From Oscillospiraceae bacterium (GTDB lineage: Bacteria > Bacillota > Clostridia > Oscillospirales > Oscillospiraceae), in contig WRLE01000003.1 of NCBI GenBank assembly GCA_009777775.1, positions 1-64,000 on the forward strand: DNA of 64,000 bases. Direction: 5' to 3'. Of this stretch, positions 17,310 through 25,940 are shown piece after piece. The notes below the pieces were generated by a model. It was not told where the DNA came from, searched no databases, and saw nothing but the letters and a program-made list of their open reading frames with translations. The position numbers and the translations under genes were made by a program. The stretch's first letter is position 1, and every line of letters starts with the position of its first letter.

Positions 17310-18518
17310 AATGGCTCGGCATTCTAGGTAGAAGCGTTTTTCGTTGGCGTGGCCTACTGAGAAGCTTTTTTTGGGGAAAACGCCCATTGTGCTTACTGTT
17401 CCGAAAAGCTCGCTTTTTTCCATTGCGGGTAGTATCAGACCTACACAGCGGGGCTCCTTGGCAAGTTGCAAAACTGTCTCTTCGCCGTGGATATAGTCAA
17501 TATGACTTCCTGTTTTCTTGGAATATTCGTCTAAAAATCCTTGGAGCATTGCCAACATATCGCCAATACAATCAGCTGCTACAGAGATAGTTTCATTTTG
17601 GGTGCTGGAATGAAGGTGGATTTCATAGTCACCGCCTTGGGTCATATGCTCCGATAGCTTGGTAATAAAGTCAGCCTCATCCACATTAAAGATCGCCCGA
17701 TGGATAGCTTCTATACCAATTGCCGAGTCATATACATTATTTATTTCAAGCAAAGCTTTCCTAGCAGGATGGGTTATACGCTCTTCTTGGCTCAGGCTTT
17801 GCTTTAGTTCATCCCAATAGACTTTTGCAGCGGCGAGGGAATGGTTTCCATCGCCAATTATTATTAATGGATTCATTTTTTCGTGTAGGTTTGAAAGAGC
17901 GGTTATGATATCATCTGCAATGCTACCTTGGACGCACATACCCCTTATTTTCCCTCCATCTTCCATCAGCTCAAACTCATAGAGAAGCGGGAGCAAGTCG
18001 ACTTTTTCTTCCAGGGGTTCAATTACCGTTTTTTCCACATCATTTATAAAAGCAAGCACATGGGTGGACTCCAATGGTACTGCGCGCCTAACGCTGATTC
18101 GAGCGGGGAGCCTATCGAGGACAGTTCCTTCACTTGCTAGGATGGAAGCATCTTCCCCAGAAAAACTATATTCTTCCAGGTCAATGGCACCGACTAGTCC
18201 TCGTCTTATTTGTCCCTCAGAGAGAGTTCTTTCCACATAAATGAAAGCATTTTCTACAGTTTCTAGAATACCATCGTTTAAATATCGATTCATTTCCTCG
18301 CTGATGTTGCTGGTTTCTATTTCCACATCCCTTTGAGCCAAAAAGGCTTCGGGTATAATCATTTTGTATGTGGATGGGTTATCACCCACCCTTTCAGAAA
18401 CCCTCTCCCAATAATCGGCTTGCGAGGAATATTGGTCGCAGGCAACGACGCTCCAGTTTTCCAGGAAAACAGCCTTAGGAAGCAATATATCCGCTTTTGT
18501 AAAGACATCCTTTTTCAT
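17301..18518 (-). CDS. DUF1015 family protein
   Basis: A 405-residue cytoplasmic protein of the DUF1015 family (COG4198), recognised from VACDQYSSQADYWERV near the N-terminus, the central IGDGNHSLAAAKVYWDE and the size. The motif GDGNHS suggests a catalytic or metal-binding site, but no reaction has been proven as far as I know. The start overlaps the end of the homocysteine methyltransferase gene by four bases (ATGA) and has AGGAGG eight bases upstream, so the two are translationally coupled; in other genomes this family often neighbours serine or one-carbon metabolism genes. The last codons lie in a heptamer repeat. Confidence 0.88.
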   Translation of the reverse strand: MKKDVFTKADILLPKAVFLENWSVVACDQYSSQADYWERVSERVGDNPSTYKMIIPEAFLAQRDVEIETSNISEEMNRYLNDGILETVENAFIYVERTLSEGQIRRGLVGAIDLEEYSFSGEDASILASEGTVLDRLPARISVRRAVPLESTHVLAFINDVEKTVIEPLEEKVDLLPLLYEFELMEDGGKIRGMCVQGSIADDIITALSNLHEKMNPLIIIGDGNHSLAAAKVYWDELKQSLSQEERITHPARKALLEINNVYDSAIGIEAIHRAIFNVDEADFITKLSEHMTQGGDYEIHLHSSTQNETISVAADCIGDMLAMLQGFLDEYSKKTGSHIDYIHGEETVLQLAKEPRCVGLILPAMEKSELFGTVSTMGVFPKKSFSVGHANEKRFYLECRAIRN

Positions 18519-19408
18519 ACAAGTAGCCTCCTGAGATCGTTAATATATTGAGGTGTAGTACCACAGCAACCACCAATTATGAGCAAGCGTTTTTGCCCCA
18601 TTTTTTCCAATAAACCACTTGCCTCATCGATTTCATCTATTGCTTCAACAAGCTGCACCATTTGCGATGCAAACTCCGATGGACTTATTGAATATTCGCT
18701 ATTTGGACCTTCGGGTAAACCTGCATTTGGTTTAATAATAAGGGGATGTGTTGAGGATATTGCAAACCGCTTAGCAGTTTCTATCATATCATATGGAGCT
18801 AGGGAGCAATTTAGACCAATTGCGAAATATTCACTTTCCCCTTCGGAAATTGTAGCAAGGTCTTCCGGTGTATAACCAATATATGTCATTGCGTTGTCTT
18901 GAAAGGTCATCGAGGCTATTATTTGCAAGTTTGTATTTTCGGTCACAGCAAACATTGCAGTCATTAGTTCACTTATATCGCTCATTGTTTCTAGACCTAC
19001 AAAGTCAACCCCTGCCTTTTCTCCAAGCACGGCTTGCTGAGCAAAAATATCATAAGCTTCGCTATGTTCCATAACACCCATTGGTTCAAGTAAAGTTCCC
19101 AAAGGACCAATATCAAGAACAATAGAATTGACACTGTTGCAAGCTCTCTTTGCTATTGATACAGCAGCTTCAATGATATTTTCTGGTGTGTATCCAGTGT
19201 TTTCCAATGCCTTTGCGTTGGCTCCGAATGTATTTGTATATATAATATCGCTGCCAGCTTCCAAATACATACGATGTATTGTTTCAACTGTATCAGGATT
19301 GGTGATATTCATAATATCGGATCTCTCTCCCCTGGGTAAGCCGTATTTTTGCAACATTGTACCCATGGCGCCGTCGGCAATTAGAAACCTACTATTATTT
19401 TGATTCAT
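18515..19408 (-). CDS. Homocysteine S-methyltransferase family protein
   Basis: A 297-residue TIM-barrel protein of the homocysteine S-methyltransferase domain family. DGAMGTMLQKYG (12-23) opens the barrel, TNTFGAN follows, and the three zinc-binding Cys are in GLNCS (about 205) and GGCCGT (about 283-288). In MetH this module transfers a methyl group to homocysteine; as a stand-alone protein the methyl donor may be S-methylmethionine, betaine-like compounds or a separate corrinoid protein. It is the first gene of a pair with DUF1015 and has AGGAGG eight bases upstream. Confidence 0.87.
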   Translation of the reverse strand: MNQNNSRFLIADGAMGTMLQKYGLPRGERSDIMNITNPDTVETIHRMYLEAGSDIIYTNTFGANAKALENTGYTPENIIEAAVSIAKRACNSVNSIVLDIGPLGTLLEPMGVMEHSEAYDIFAQQAVLGEKAGVDFVGLETMSDISELMTAMFAVTENTNLQIIASMTFQDNAMTYIGYTPEDLATISEGESEYFAIGLNCSLAPYDMIETAKRFAISSTHPLIIKPNAGLPEGPNSEYSISPSEFASQMVQLVEAIDEIDEASGLLEKMGQKRLLIIGGCCGTTPQYINDLRRLLV

Positions 19409-19573
19409 TTGGAAAACCTCCTATGTAGATGCTATAGTCAATAGTTTGTATTCAAGCGAAATGAGGGTAGGGACTGTGCTTGCTCCATAGTGACGAAATG
19501 TGCGAAGGCTACATTGTTATATCATACTACAACATAAGTTGCCAGTTTGTAAACGTAAAATATTTGTGATTTA

Positions 19574-19602
19574 TTGAAGATATGTCTGATTTGTGGTAAA
19601 AT
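19574..19602 (+). promoter_or_regulatory. Promoter of the cytidylate kinase-like/protease-like pair
   Basis: TTGAAG (19574-19579), 17-nt spacer, TAAAAT (19597-19602), 39 bases before the start codon. Confidence 0.6.
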
Positions 19603-19640
19603 TTATGTGAAATTTAATTTAAAAGGAGGGTTAGCCCATA

Positions 19641-20276
19641 ATGAATACACGAATTATAACAATCAGCCGCGAATACGGCAGCGGAGGAAGGTCCATTGGA
19701 GAAATGTTAGCTACTGCTGCGGACATTCCATACTATGACAAGCAAATAGTTCATTTAGCAGCGGAAAAAGGCGGTTTGTCTCCCGATGTCATTGAAAATA
19801 CAGACGAGAGCATACCCAGCACTTTTCGTCAGAGGCTTACATATACTGATGCGAATCTAATGGGAATGGACGCACTGGCATACTACAGCACCCCCACCAC
19901 CGATAAGGTCTTTTTGGCACAGTCAGAGGTAATAAGGGAAATCGCAGATGAAGGACCTTGCATTATTGTCGGACGTTGCGCAGGTTATGTGCTTAAAAAC
20001 AGAGATGATGTGTTTTCGATTTTTATACATGCAAATACGGAAGATAGATTGCAGCGAGGTATCGATCAATATGGTTTGTCCGCTGAAGATGCCATCGATA
20101 TGCTAAGAAAAATCGATAAAAGTCGCATTAATTATTATCGTTACTACACGAATCGTACCTGGGGGAATGTGAAGGATTATGATCTTGCGCTAAACACCTC
20201 TTTCACAGGTATAGAGGGTGCAGTTAATGTGATAAAAGCCATGCTAACGGAGGGAATAAATTGGAGAAACAGGTGA
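19641..20276 (+). CDS. Cytidylate kinase-like family protein
   Basis: A 211-residue P-loop protein. TISREYGSGGRSIGEMLA (8-25) is the nucleotide-binding loop typical of the cytidylate kinase-like family (Cmk-2 type), and IIVGRCAGYVLKNRDDVFSI and the TNRTWGNVKDYDLALNT region fit the lid and C-terminal parts. True CMP kinases phosphorylate CMP to CDP; these relatives lack a proven substrate. AAGGAGGG is a strong ribosome site. The 3' end overlaps the next reading frame by 16 bases. Confidence 0.88.
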   Translation: MNTRIITISREYGSGGRSIGEMLATAADIPYYDKQIVHLAAEKGGLSPDVIENTDESIPSTFRQRLTYTDANLMGMDALAYYSTPTTDKVFLAQSEVIREIADEGPCIIVGRCAGYVLKNRDDVFSIFIHANTEDRLQRGIDQYGLSAEDAIDMLRKIDKSRINYYRYYTNRTWGNVKDYDLALNTSFTGIEGAVNVIKAMLTEGINWRNR

Positions 20277-21022
20277 AAAAGCAAAAAAAGACAGCGATAG
20301 CTGTAATACTTGCCATATGTTTGATGTCATCGTTATTTGTTACTGCTTTTACACAGGTGCAAAGGGTAGAAAACAATAGAAAACGAGCAGCAGTTCCCAT
20401 ACCGGCACAAAGCTTATTTGAACTATGCGCAGATGCAGTTTTCTTCATTGAAACATTCGACATCGAAGGGGAAGAAATAAGAACCGGCAGCGGATTTTTC
20501 ATATCCGATACCGGTCTTGCTGTAACAATTCTCCATGTTCTAGATGATGCAGCGAGTGCGAGAATTACCACTAAAAATGGTGATGAATATGCTGTTCTTG
20601 GTGTGGCTGCATCTAGTTGGGAGTTTAATTTGGCGCTTTTGCTCATTGATGCCGAAGATATTAGTTTTAGTTACTTGGAATTGGGTGATTCTGATTTGCT
20701 TCAAACAGGGAATACCATTTATACAATTGGAAACCCATTGGGATACACAAGCACAATGACAGCAGGTATCATCGGTAAGACAGAGAGGCTCGTAGATGGA
20801 CAAACTCTCATTCAATTCACTGCACCAATTTCCTTTGGAAGCGGTGGAAGCCCTCTAATTAATTCTGTGGGCTTAGTTATCGGACTGGCATCAAGTTCGT
20901 TTTCCTATGGTCAGAACTTGAATCTCGCTGTGCCCGTCAACCGAGTCAAGGAGCTTGAACCCGGCGACTGTGTACCTTTGGAATCACTCCTTCAAGTGGA
21001 GGAATCTAATGTGGACAATTAG
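20261..21022 (+). CDS. Trypsin/HtrA-like serine protease homologue, catalytic residues altered
   Basis: A 253-residue protein with an N-terminal membrane anchor or signal (AVILAICLMSSLFVTAFTQV) and a trypsin-2 fold. The His region is TGLAVTILHVLDDA. The Asp region, normally ..DLALL.., here reads EFNLALLLID, so the catalytic Asp column is Asn (codon AAT). The Ser region, normally PGNSGGPL, here reads FGSGGSPL, so the oxyanion/Ser segment is shifted or substituted. It may be a non-catalytic binding or sensing protein on the cell surface. The start is a TTG at 20261 with GGAGGG six bases upstream, or a GTG at 20273 with GGAG; both overlap the kinase-like gene. No PDZ domain is present. Confidence 0.78.
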   Translation: MEKQVKKQKKTAIAVILAICLMSSLFVTAFTQVQRVENNRKRAAVPIPAQSLFELCADAVFFIETFDIEGEEIRTGSGFFISDTGLAVTILHVLDDAASARITTKNGDEYAVLGVAASSWEFNLALLLIDAEDISFSYLELGDSDLLQTGNTIYTIGNPLGYTSTMTAGIIGKTERLVDGQTLIQFTAPISFGSGGSPLINSVGLVIGLASSSFSYGQNLNLAVPVNRVKELEPGDCVPLESLLQVEESNVDN

Positions 21023-21333
21023 ATGCGTAGAACAAGTTCCTGTTGGTATACCCTTTTAGGTTGTACCCCGACAAAACGGCGAATTTCTAAGCCATCTTGG
21101 AATAAAACCACCGTTGGGATACTGACGATGTCATAACGAAGGGCAAGCTCAGTTTCTGCATCAACATCCACTTTTCCCACCAATAAACGCCCTTCATATT
21201 CTTCGGCAAGTTCATCGAGAATGGGGGCTACTAATCTGCATGGGTTACACCATGCAGCCCAAAAGTCCACCAAAACGCGACCTTTTTCGATGACTTCATC
21301 AAAGTTTTCCAGTGATAGATTTACAGTGCTCAT
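21019..21333 (-). CDS. trxA: Thioredoxin with CNPC active site
   Basis: A 104-residue thioredoxin: VLVDFWAAWCNPCRLVAP holds the redox pair Cys29/Cys32, and SIPTVVLFQDG contains the cis-Pro. The canonical CGPC is replaced by CNPC, which should alter redox potential and partner choice. It follows the flavoprotein reductase gene by 14 bases on the same strand, so that enzyme is the likely reductant. GGAG stands six bases before the ATG. Its stop overlaps the stop region of the converging protease-like gene by four bases. Confidence 0.92.
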   Translation of the reverse strand: MSTVNLSLENFDEVIEKGRVLVDFWAAWCNPCRLVAPILDELAEEYEGRLLVGKVDVDAETELALRYDIVSIPTVVLFQDGLEIRRFVGVQPKRVYQQELVLRI

Positions 21334-21347
21334 TTTTTACTCCGTGT

Positions 21348-22160
21348 TTAAGATTTGTTTTTTTGCATTCTAATATATTCTGAAGCGGTTAAAGCAGCAA
21401 CTAATCCTTCTCCCACCGCTTTAGATATTTGATGGGGAGCCCCTACGCAATCTCCTGCGGCGTATACTCCTGGGATATTTGTTTCCCCTGCTGGGGTGAC
21501 TTTGATATAGGCTCCGTTTGTCTCTAGCCCAGGTAGAAGCAGATGGGGTGCAATTGCATCCCTAAATATAAATACGCCGTCGCAAGGAACGTCAATGCCA
21601 TCTACTGTTAGTGACACTACTTTTGTGTCGCCATTGATGCGGATATTTCTTGATGTGATTCGTAATATGTCGCAACCAAGGGAGGCTAGGTAGTCGGCTT
21701 CATCGTTGGCATCGGCTGATATGCACACAACGCAGACTCGCTTTTCCCGAAATAACATTCCATCGCAGGTGGCACAATAGGATACGCCTCTTCCTAGAAA
21801 GTCCTCTTCTCCAGGAAATAGGGAACCATGGGAAAGTCCTGTGGCTATGATGATGCTTTTTGCCATCTGTATTTCATTATCATATGCCACATGGAAAGCA
21901 TCATCGGTTTGTAGTATATTGCTGACTTTACCTGTTATCATATCAACGCCGGCATCTCGAGCATGATCAGTCAGCTTTACGAGAAGCTCAGCACCAGATA
22001 TACCAGGAAAGCCAGGATAGTTGTCGACCCTTGCTGCTTTGTATAGCTTGTTTTTTTTAATATCGCCGGTGATTATCAGCGTGTTGTTGTTACGCTGTTT
22101 TGCTGAAATACCCGCAGACAATCCAGCCGGTCCTCCGCCGATTATGATTATGTCAACCAT
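21348..22160 (-). CDS. trxB: Thioredoxin reductase-like flavoprotein without the NADPH motif
   Basis: A 270-residue protein, some 40 residues shorter than NADPH-dependent TrxB. FAD-binding motifs are intact (IIIGGGPAGLSAG at 5-17, GVYAAGDCVG at 231-240) and the redox pair is CATC (Cys129/Cys132). The region where NADPH-dependent enzymes show GGGDSA reads VVCISADANDEAD (144-156), and the HRRxxxR phosphate-binding motif is replaced by RITSRNIR. Known clostridial relatives without these motifs take electrons from ferredoxin (FFTR enzymes); by analogy this one may too. It is the first gene of a two-gene unit with the CNPC thioredoxin. Confidence 0.85.
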   Translation of the reverse strand: MVDIIIIGGGPAGLSAGISAKQRNNNTLIITGDIKKNKLYKAARVDNYPGFPGISGAELLVKLTDHARDAGVDMITGKVSNILQTDDAFHVAYDNEIQMAKSIIIATGLSHGSLFPGEEDFLGRGVSYCATCDGMLFREKRVCVVCISADANDEADYLASLGCDILRITSRNIRINGDTKVVSLTVDGIDVPCDGVFIFRDAIAPHLLLPGLETNGAYIKVTPAGETNIPGVYAAGDCVGAPHQISKAVGEGLVAALTASEYIRMQKNKS

Positions 22161-22353
22161 TGCTTACCCCCTAGCAAATGGAAATGTTCTATTAAATTAC
22201 ACGATATGTGATACATAAGCTACTTGGTATAATTGTTGCGAAGCAACTAATATGTATAAGCTATTATATCATATTTTTTCGGAATACCAGCAAAAAGCAT
22301 GAGCCAATCGGAACATTGTTTATAGATAGGTAATAATTATTATATACACCCCC

Positions 22354-22382
22354 TTGACAAACTAAAAAAATGAGTGTAGGAT
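22354..22382 (+). promoter_or_regulatory. Promoter of the cobalamin riboswitch transcript
   Basis: A consensus TTGACA (22354-22359), 17-nt spacer and TAGGAT (22377-22382) place the RNA start near 22389, just before the aptamer. Confidence 0.7.
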
Positions 22383-22388
22383 AAATAA

Positions 22389-22546
22389 AATTTATACATT
22401 GTTTCACGTAGTGGGAAGAAGCTTCTTCCCTCTGAGACGGAATAGGGTGAGATTCCCTGCGAGCGGGTCACTGTGATGCGGCATGGCAACTATACCAGCC
22501 TATAGCCGATAAGTCAGGAACGTTGTGGCACAATGCTTGCTCCCCC
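22389..22546 (+). ncRNA. Cobalamin (B12) riboswitch aptamer
   Basis: The conserved core is present in order: GGGTGAGATTCCCTGCGAGC (22445-22464), GGGTCACTGTGA (22465-22476) and the B12 box AAGTCAGGAACG (22511-22522). A palindromic arm, GGGAAGAAGCTTCTTCCC, lies at 22413-22430. The RNA binds adenosyl- or methylcobalamin and would control transcription or translation of what follows. Orientation is clearly plus strand, but no plus-strand gene follows before 29642. Confidence 0.85.
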
Positions 22547-22547
22547 G

Positions 22548-22615
22548 GACGGAGCAAAGCGTTTAGCAATGCGTTTTTACGTTTGTTGCGCTCCGTCTTT
22601 TTGTCGGAGCGTTTT
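22548..22615 (+). terminator. Riboswitch expression platform with two mutually exclusive hairpins
   Basis: GACGGAGC (22548-22555) can pair with GCTCCGTC (22590-22597) followed by TTTTT; alternatively GCTCCG (22590-22595) pairs with CGGAGC (22605-22610) followed by GTTTTT. The shared strand makes the two stems exclusive, as in a terminator switch. Confidence 0.7.
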
Positions 22616-22694
22616 TCGTCGGTATAACACATATAAATTATTGATCAGCTTGGACAACTGATTAATTAAAATTAAGTACCTCCTTAGATAAAAA

Positions 22695-22730
22695 GAAGCA
22701 GCTCAGGCATCAAATGCCCTGAGCTGCTTC
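22695..22730 (-). terminator. Terminator of the hydantoinase gene
   Basis: A 16-bp stem with one bulge (GAAGCAGCTCAGGCAT and its complement) is followed on the minus strand by TTTTTATC. It lies 77 bases beyond the hydantoinase stop. Confidence 0.75.
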
Positions 22731-22806
22731 CTATTAATTTTAGGAACAAATGCCTAGGTAAAGCTGGGGTTTTGCACTATTTTTTTGCGCTATTTATCAA
22801 ACCATT

Positions 22807-24831
22807 TTATGCCAAAGAAGACGAACTGACTTCGCTGATTATTGTGCAGCCCGTTGCCACTGTCATTCCTTGTTGATTTTCTGATACATGGCGCTTGACA
22901 TAGGTGTTGATAATAAGCTCACCCAAAGCTCCACGATTACGCGCTTCTTTAACTGCAGCAGCTTCAGCGGCGACTTCAGCTGCTCTGATGGCAGATTGGT
23001 AGTTGAAGTGCTTTTGGCTACCTTCGGGAGCGTGTACGACATAATATACGCCTTCCGATAAGGATAGCATTTGAATAATGTCCACTTGGACAATGGTGTT
23101 GTAATCGGCACGCAAAGCACCCAGGGCGTTTGCCACAGCGGCGTGTTCGGGGAGAATGCAGTCGGTACCCATATATTTAGCCACATTCGGCAGGAATATA
23201 TGGGTGGGAGCACCAACACCCACAAGGGCGGCTTTTGTTTCAAATAGATTCCTGAAAAAGCCGACATCATCTGAGTTTCTCTTCTCCCAAGATTCGCTAA
23301 TAAGCCTTTCTGCTTGCGCATCGACTCCATCGGCAAATTGCTTTGGATATTCATGTGCCAAGAGAATACGCAAAAGGTTTGTATAGAGAGATTCCTCCAC
23401 CATGCTATAGACTTCGTCAGCTAAAGCGTTTAGGTTATCATCATTATTGGTTCTTTTTAAACATAAAAGCATAAACCTGGCAGCGATTTCCGAGGCTTCT
23501 CCATCGTATGCATCAAAATCGCCTTTTATATGCATAAAGTCGGTGGGAGTGAGACCACAGCGCATGACTACGCCTTCGGCTTCTAGTCTTTCGCTATTTA
23601 AGTGATATAAATCGATTCCCTCTTCCTTTGTGAATTTACCAAGCAAACGTGGTCCCTTGCGAAGCAATTCGATGAGGTTTTGCTCATACATATTGTAACG
23701 TGAAATATTATCAGGCTCACGCACTAAATAGAAAGCTTCATGGAGAGGGAAGAGGTTTGTGTGCCTATCGTATAACAGGCTTTGGAGAGCAGATTTAATT
23801 TCGGGCCAACGGGTGGCGGCTACGCAAATTGGCATAGCCCGACGGGGGAATAGACGGGCTTTCCCATCCACTACGCGTACTGTGCTATCTCCACCAAGGG
23901 CGAAGGTGTCAATGAATACTCCTTTAACGTGGGTTTTCCATCCACCAATTTGTATACCGCTTCCGGCAATGGTTGGTTTTCCTTGCCTTACAACGGATAC
24001 GTCAGTAGTCGTTCCTCCCATGTCGATAATCATGAAATCCTTTTCACCGGCAAAGCTCTTACCAGCAAGCACGCTGGCAGCGGGACCAGACAAGATTGTT
24101 TCAACTGGCCTTTCCTTGGTAAACTCTGCGGTCATAAGGCTTCCGTCGCTACGCACGATGGTAATCGGAGCGTCGGTTCCGCGTTTCTCGAAGTCTTTTA
24201 AAGCTGCTTCGACAAACTCCTGCCCAATGGGGAACAATCTAGCGTTGAGCATTGCAGTTGCGCCCCTAGCCAAAACGTCAAGGTCGCTGGACAGTTCGCT
24301 GGCTATAACGGTGGGCAATTCGTATTGGTCTTCCAAAATGGTTTTTGCTTGTTTTTCGCAGGGAGCACCGTTGGATGCTGAAAATAGCTCAGAGACTGAC
24401 ATGGCATCAGCATCTGATACCCACTGCTTAATTTCGGAAGCGACATAATCCCAATCCGGTTGATCGATGACAAAACCGTCTGCGCTACTATTTGTGTCGA
24501 AGCATCGCACATTTTCCCTTTTGAATCCATACTTTTTATCAGCGCCATATTGCACAATGAGTTCGTCCGTTAGACCAAAAACAAGGAGTTTCGCTCTGCA
24601 TCCTTTATCTTCCACACACGCATTCGTGGCAAGCGTGGTGGACAATGAGATGAGCTTTGCGTCGCTTATCATTTCTGGCGGGAGAAGGTCAAGTGCGTTA
24701 CTAATTCCAATGGATAGGTCTTCTCGGGTAGTCAGCGCTTTGCCTTTTGCTAGTACCGTGTCTGTGTCGAAGTCATATGCGACTGCGTCGGTGTATGTAC
24801 CGCCGGTGTCGATGCCAATACCAATTTTCAT
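22807..24831 (-). CDS. hyuA: Hydantoinase/oxoprolinase family protein (HyuA type)
   Basis: A 674-residue member of the HyuA/oxoprolinase family. The N-terminal GIGIDTGGTYTDAVAYD (3-19) and the central FMIIDMGGTTTDVSVVRQG (about 265-283) are the two phosphate-binding motifs of the actin-like ATPase fold. In classical enzymes HyuA and HyuB together open a cyclic amide with ATP; in other cases the protein serves acetone carboxylase-like reactions. There is no HyuB partner here, so a different role is possible. The gene is alone on the minus strand with its own terminator, facing the orphan cobalamin riboswitch, whose readthrough RNA would be antisense to it. Confidence 0.88.
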   Translation of the reverse strand: MKIGIGIDTGGTYTDAVAYDFDTDTVLAKGKALTTREDLSIGISNALDLLPPEMISDAKLISLSTTLATNACVEDKGCRAKLLVFGLTDELIVQYGADKKYGFKRENVRCFDTNSSADGFVIDQPDWDYVASEIKQWVSDADAMSVSELFSASNGAPCEKQAKTILEDQYELPTVIASELSSDLDVLARGATAMLNARLFPIGQEFVEAALKDFEKRGTDAPITIVRSDGSLMTAEFTKERPVETILSGPAASVLAGKSFAGEKDFMIIDMGGTTTDVSVVRQGKPTIAGSGIQIGGWKTHVKGVFIDTFALGGDSTVRVVDGKARLFPRRAMPICVAATRWPEIKSALQSLLYDRHTNLFPLHEAFYLVREPDNISRYNMYEQNLIELLRKGPRLLGKFTKEEGIDLYHLNSERLEAEGVVMRCGLTPTDFMHIKGDFDAYDGEASEIAARFMLLCLKRTNNDDNLNALADEVYSMVEESLYTNLLRILLAHEYPKQFADGVDAQAERLISESWEKRNSDDVGFFRNLFETKAALVGVGAPTHIFLPNVAKYMGTDCILPEHAAVANALGALRADYNTIVQVDIIQMLSLSEGVYYVVHAPEGSQKHFNYQSAIRAAEVAAEAAAVKEARNRGALGELIINTYVKRHVSENQQGMTVATGCTIISEVSSSSLA

Positions 24832-25015
24832 GAAACTTTACTCCTCGTCTATATTTTATGCCCAAACTTCATGATTTGTTCATAAAGTTTTTACAACTCC
24901 GGCGAGTATATCATTTATTCGTCTGAACTGCAATAAAAAGATTCGATAATTATATTGGTAACTAGAGTTTCGCATTTAACTATATGTACAAATAAAAGAC
25001 AACATATAAAGTCTT

Positions 25016-25043
25016 TCGTAGGGCGCGGCATCCCTGACGCGCC
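25016..25043 (-). repeat. GGCGCG palindromic repeat, copy 4 (inverted)
   Basis: On the minus strand GGCGCGTCAGGGATGCCGCG followed by CCCTACG, identical to the core of the copies at 9781, 17131 and 17226. Confidence 0.85.
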
Positions 25044-25074
25044 GATGACTACTGGGATACACGAGATTAAACAA

Positions 25075-25779
25075 TTACACAATGCTAGCAAGCTGGGCGA
25101 GGGTGCCCTGGGGAAAACCACTTATGTCCATAGCAGACTCGTTTTCAAGGTAATCTGTGACGAGAAACAACTCCATACCCAGTTTTCCTGCCACCATATC
25201 CTCAGTTGGATTGTTGCCAACCATGATGCATTGCGCTGGTTCTTTATTAATTTTCGATAATATTTCATTATAATAGCCAAGATTCGGTTTACAATATGTA
25301 CTGTTGGCATAATGAGTAGCCAATATAAAATCGGAAAGGGCGAGATCTATCCAATTCAGGCGTGTTGTGACAGCGCATTGAGGGAAGAGGGGATTGGTAG
25401 CCAGTACAAGGGTATATCCCTTTTCTTTCATAAATTCCACGAGCTCTTTTGGGATGGAAGTTGCTTCCATTACAACCTTTACTGTATCAAATTCGTTGGT
25501 ATAAAAATCATCGCAAGCCGCTTCCACTAAGGGGAGCTTTTCTGGAGGGATTTCCAAGGCTTCGCTGAAAGTCTGCCAAAACCGTTGGGTGTTGAGCATG
25601 GAGCCATCGTTTTGAGCCATTGCTCTCGTTCCTGCCCAAACTACCTCGATGGAAGCTTTCGGATCCATGTCTAGACGCTCAAATACCTTAGCCAATTTCG
25701 ATATATATACTTCGATGAATGCTTCTTGGGAATATGGGAGCAAAGTTCCATCAAGGTCAAAGAGTATCGTATCAATCAT
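25075..25779 (-). CDS. HAD family hydrolase
   Basis: A 234-residue haloacid dehalogenase-like phosphatase. Motif I is FDLDGTLLP (6-14), with the nucleophile Asp and the acid/base Asp; motif II is VLATNP; motif III/IV is CIMVGNNPTEDMVAGKLGM with the metal-binding acidic residues. An alpha-helical cap lies between motifs I and II. The ATG at 25779 is taken because MIDTILFDLDGT is the normal beginning; the open frame extends 28 residues further without a ribosome site. GAGGGG lies 11 bases upstream. Substrate unknown. Confidence 0.88.
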   Translation of the reverse strand: MIDTILFDLDGTLLPYSQEAFIEVYISKLAKVFERLDMDPKASIEVVWAGTRAMAQNDGSMLNTQRFWQTFSEALEIPPEKLPLVEAACDDFYTNEFDTVKVVMEATSIPKELVEFMKEKGYTLVLATNPLFPQCAVTTRLNWIDLALSDFILATHYANSTYCKPNLGYYNEILSKINKEPAQCIMVGNNPTEDMVAGKLGMELFLVTDYLENESAMDISGFPQGTLAQLASIV

Positions 25780-25868
25780 TATATCGTTTACCCCTCTTTC
25801 GCTTATTATGCCGATAATTATAGCATTTATAATGTTATTTGTATAGAAAGCGAAAAGAAGCACCTAAC

Positions 25869-25923
25869 TAAAGATGCTTCTTCGCTGACGCTCTTAAATG
25901 ACACGGTTAGTGCATACGAAGTC
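25869..25923 (-). repeat. Copy of the GTGTCAT-AGCGAAG element
   Basis: On the minus strand: CTTCGTATGCACTAACCGTG, TCATTTAAGAGCGTCAGCG and AAGAAGCATCTT. It fills the gap between the HAD and MFS genes. Confidence 0.75.
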
Positions 25924-25940
25924 ACCGGTTGCTTGACAAC

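Noticed and set aside
23759-24448. A 229-codon plus-strand open frame opposite the hydantoinase gene
   Set aside because: Antisense to a well-supported gene, no ribosome site, no recognisable motif.
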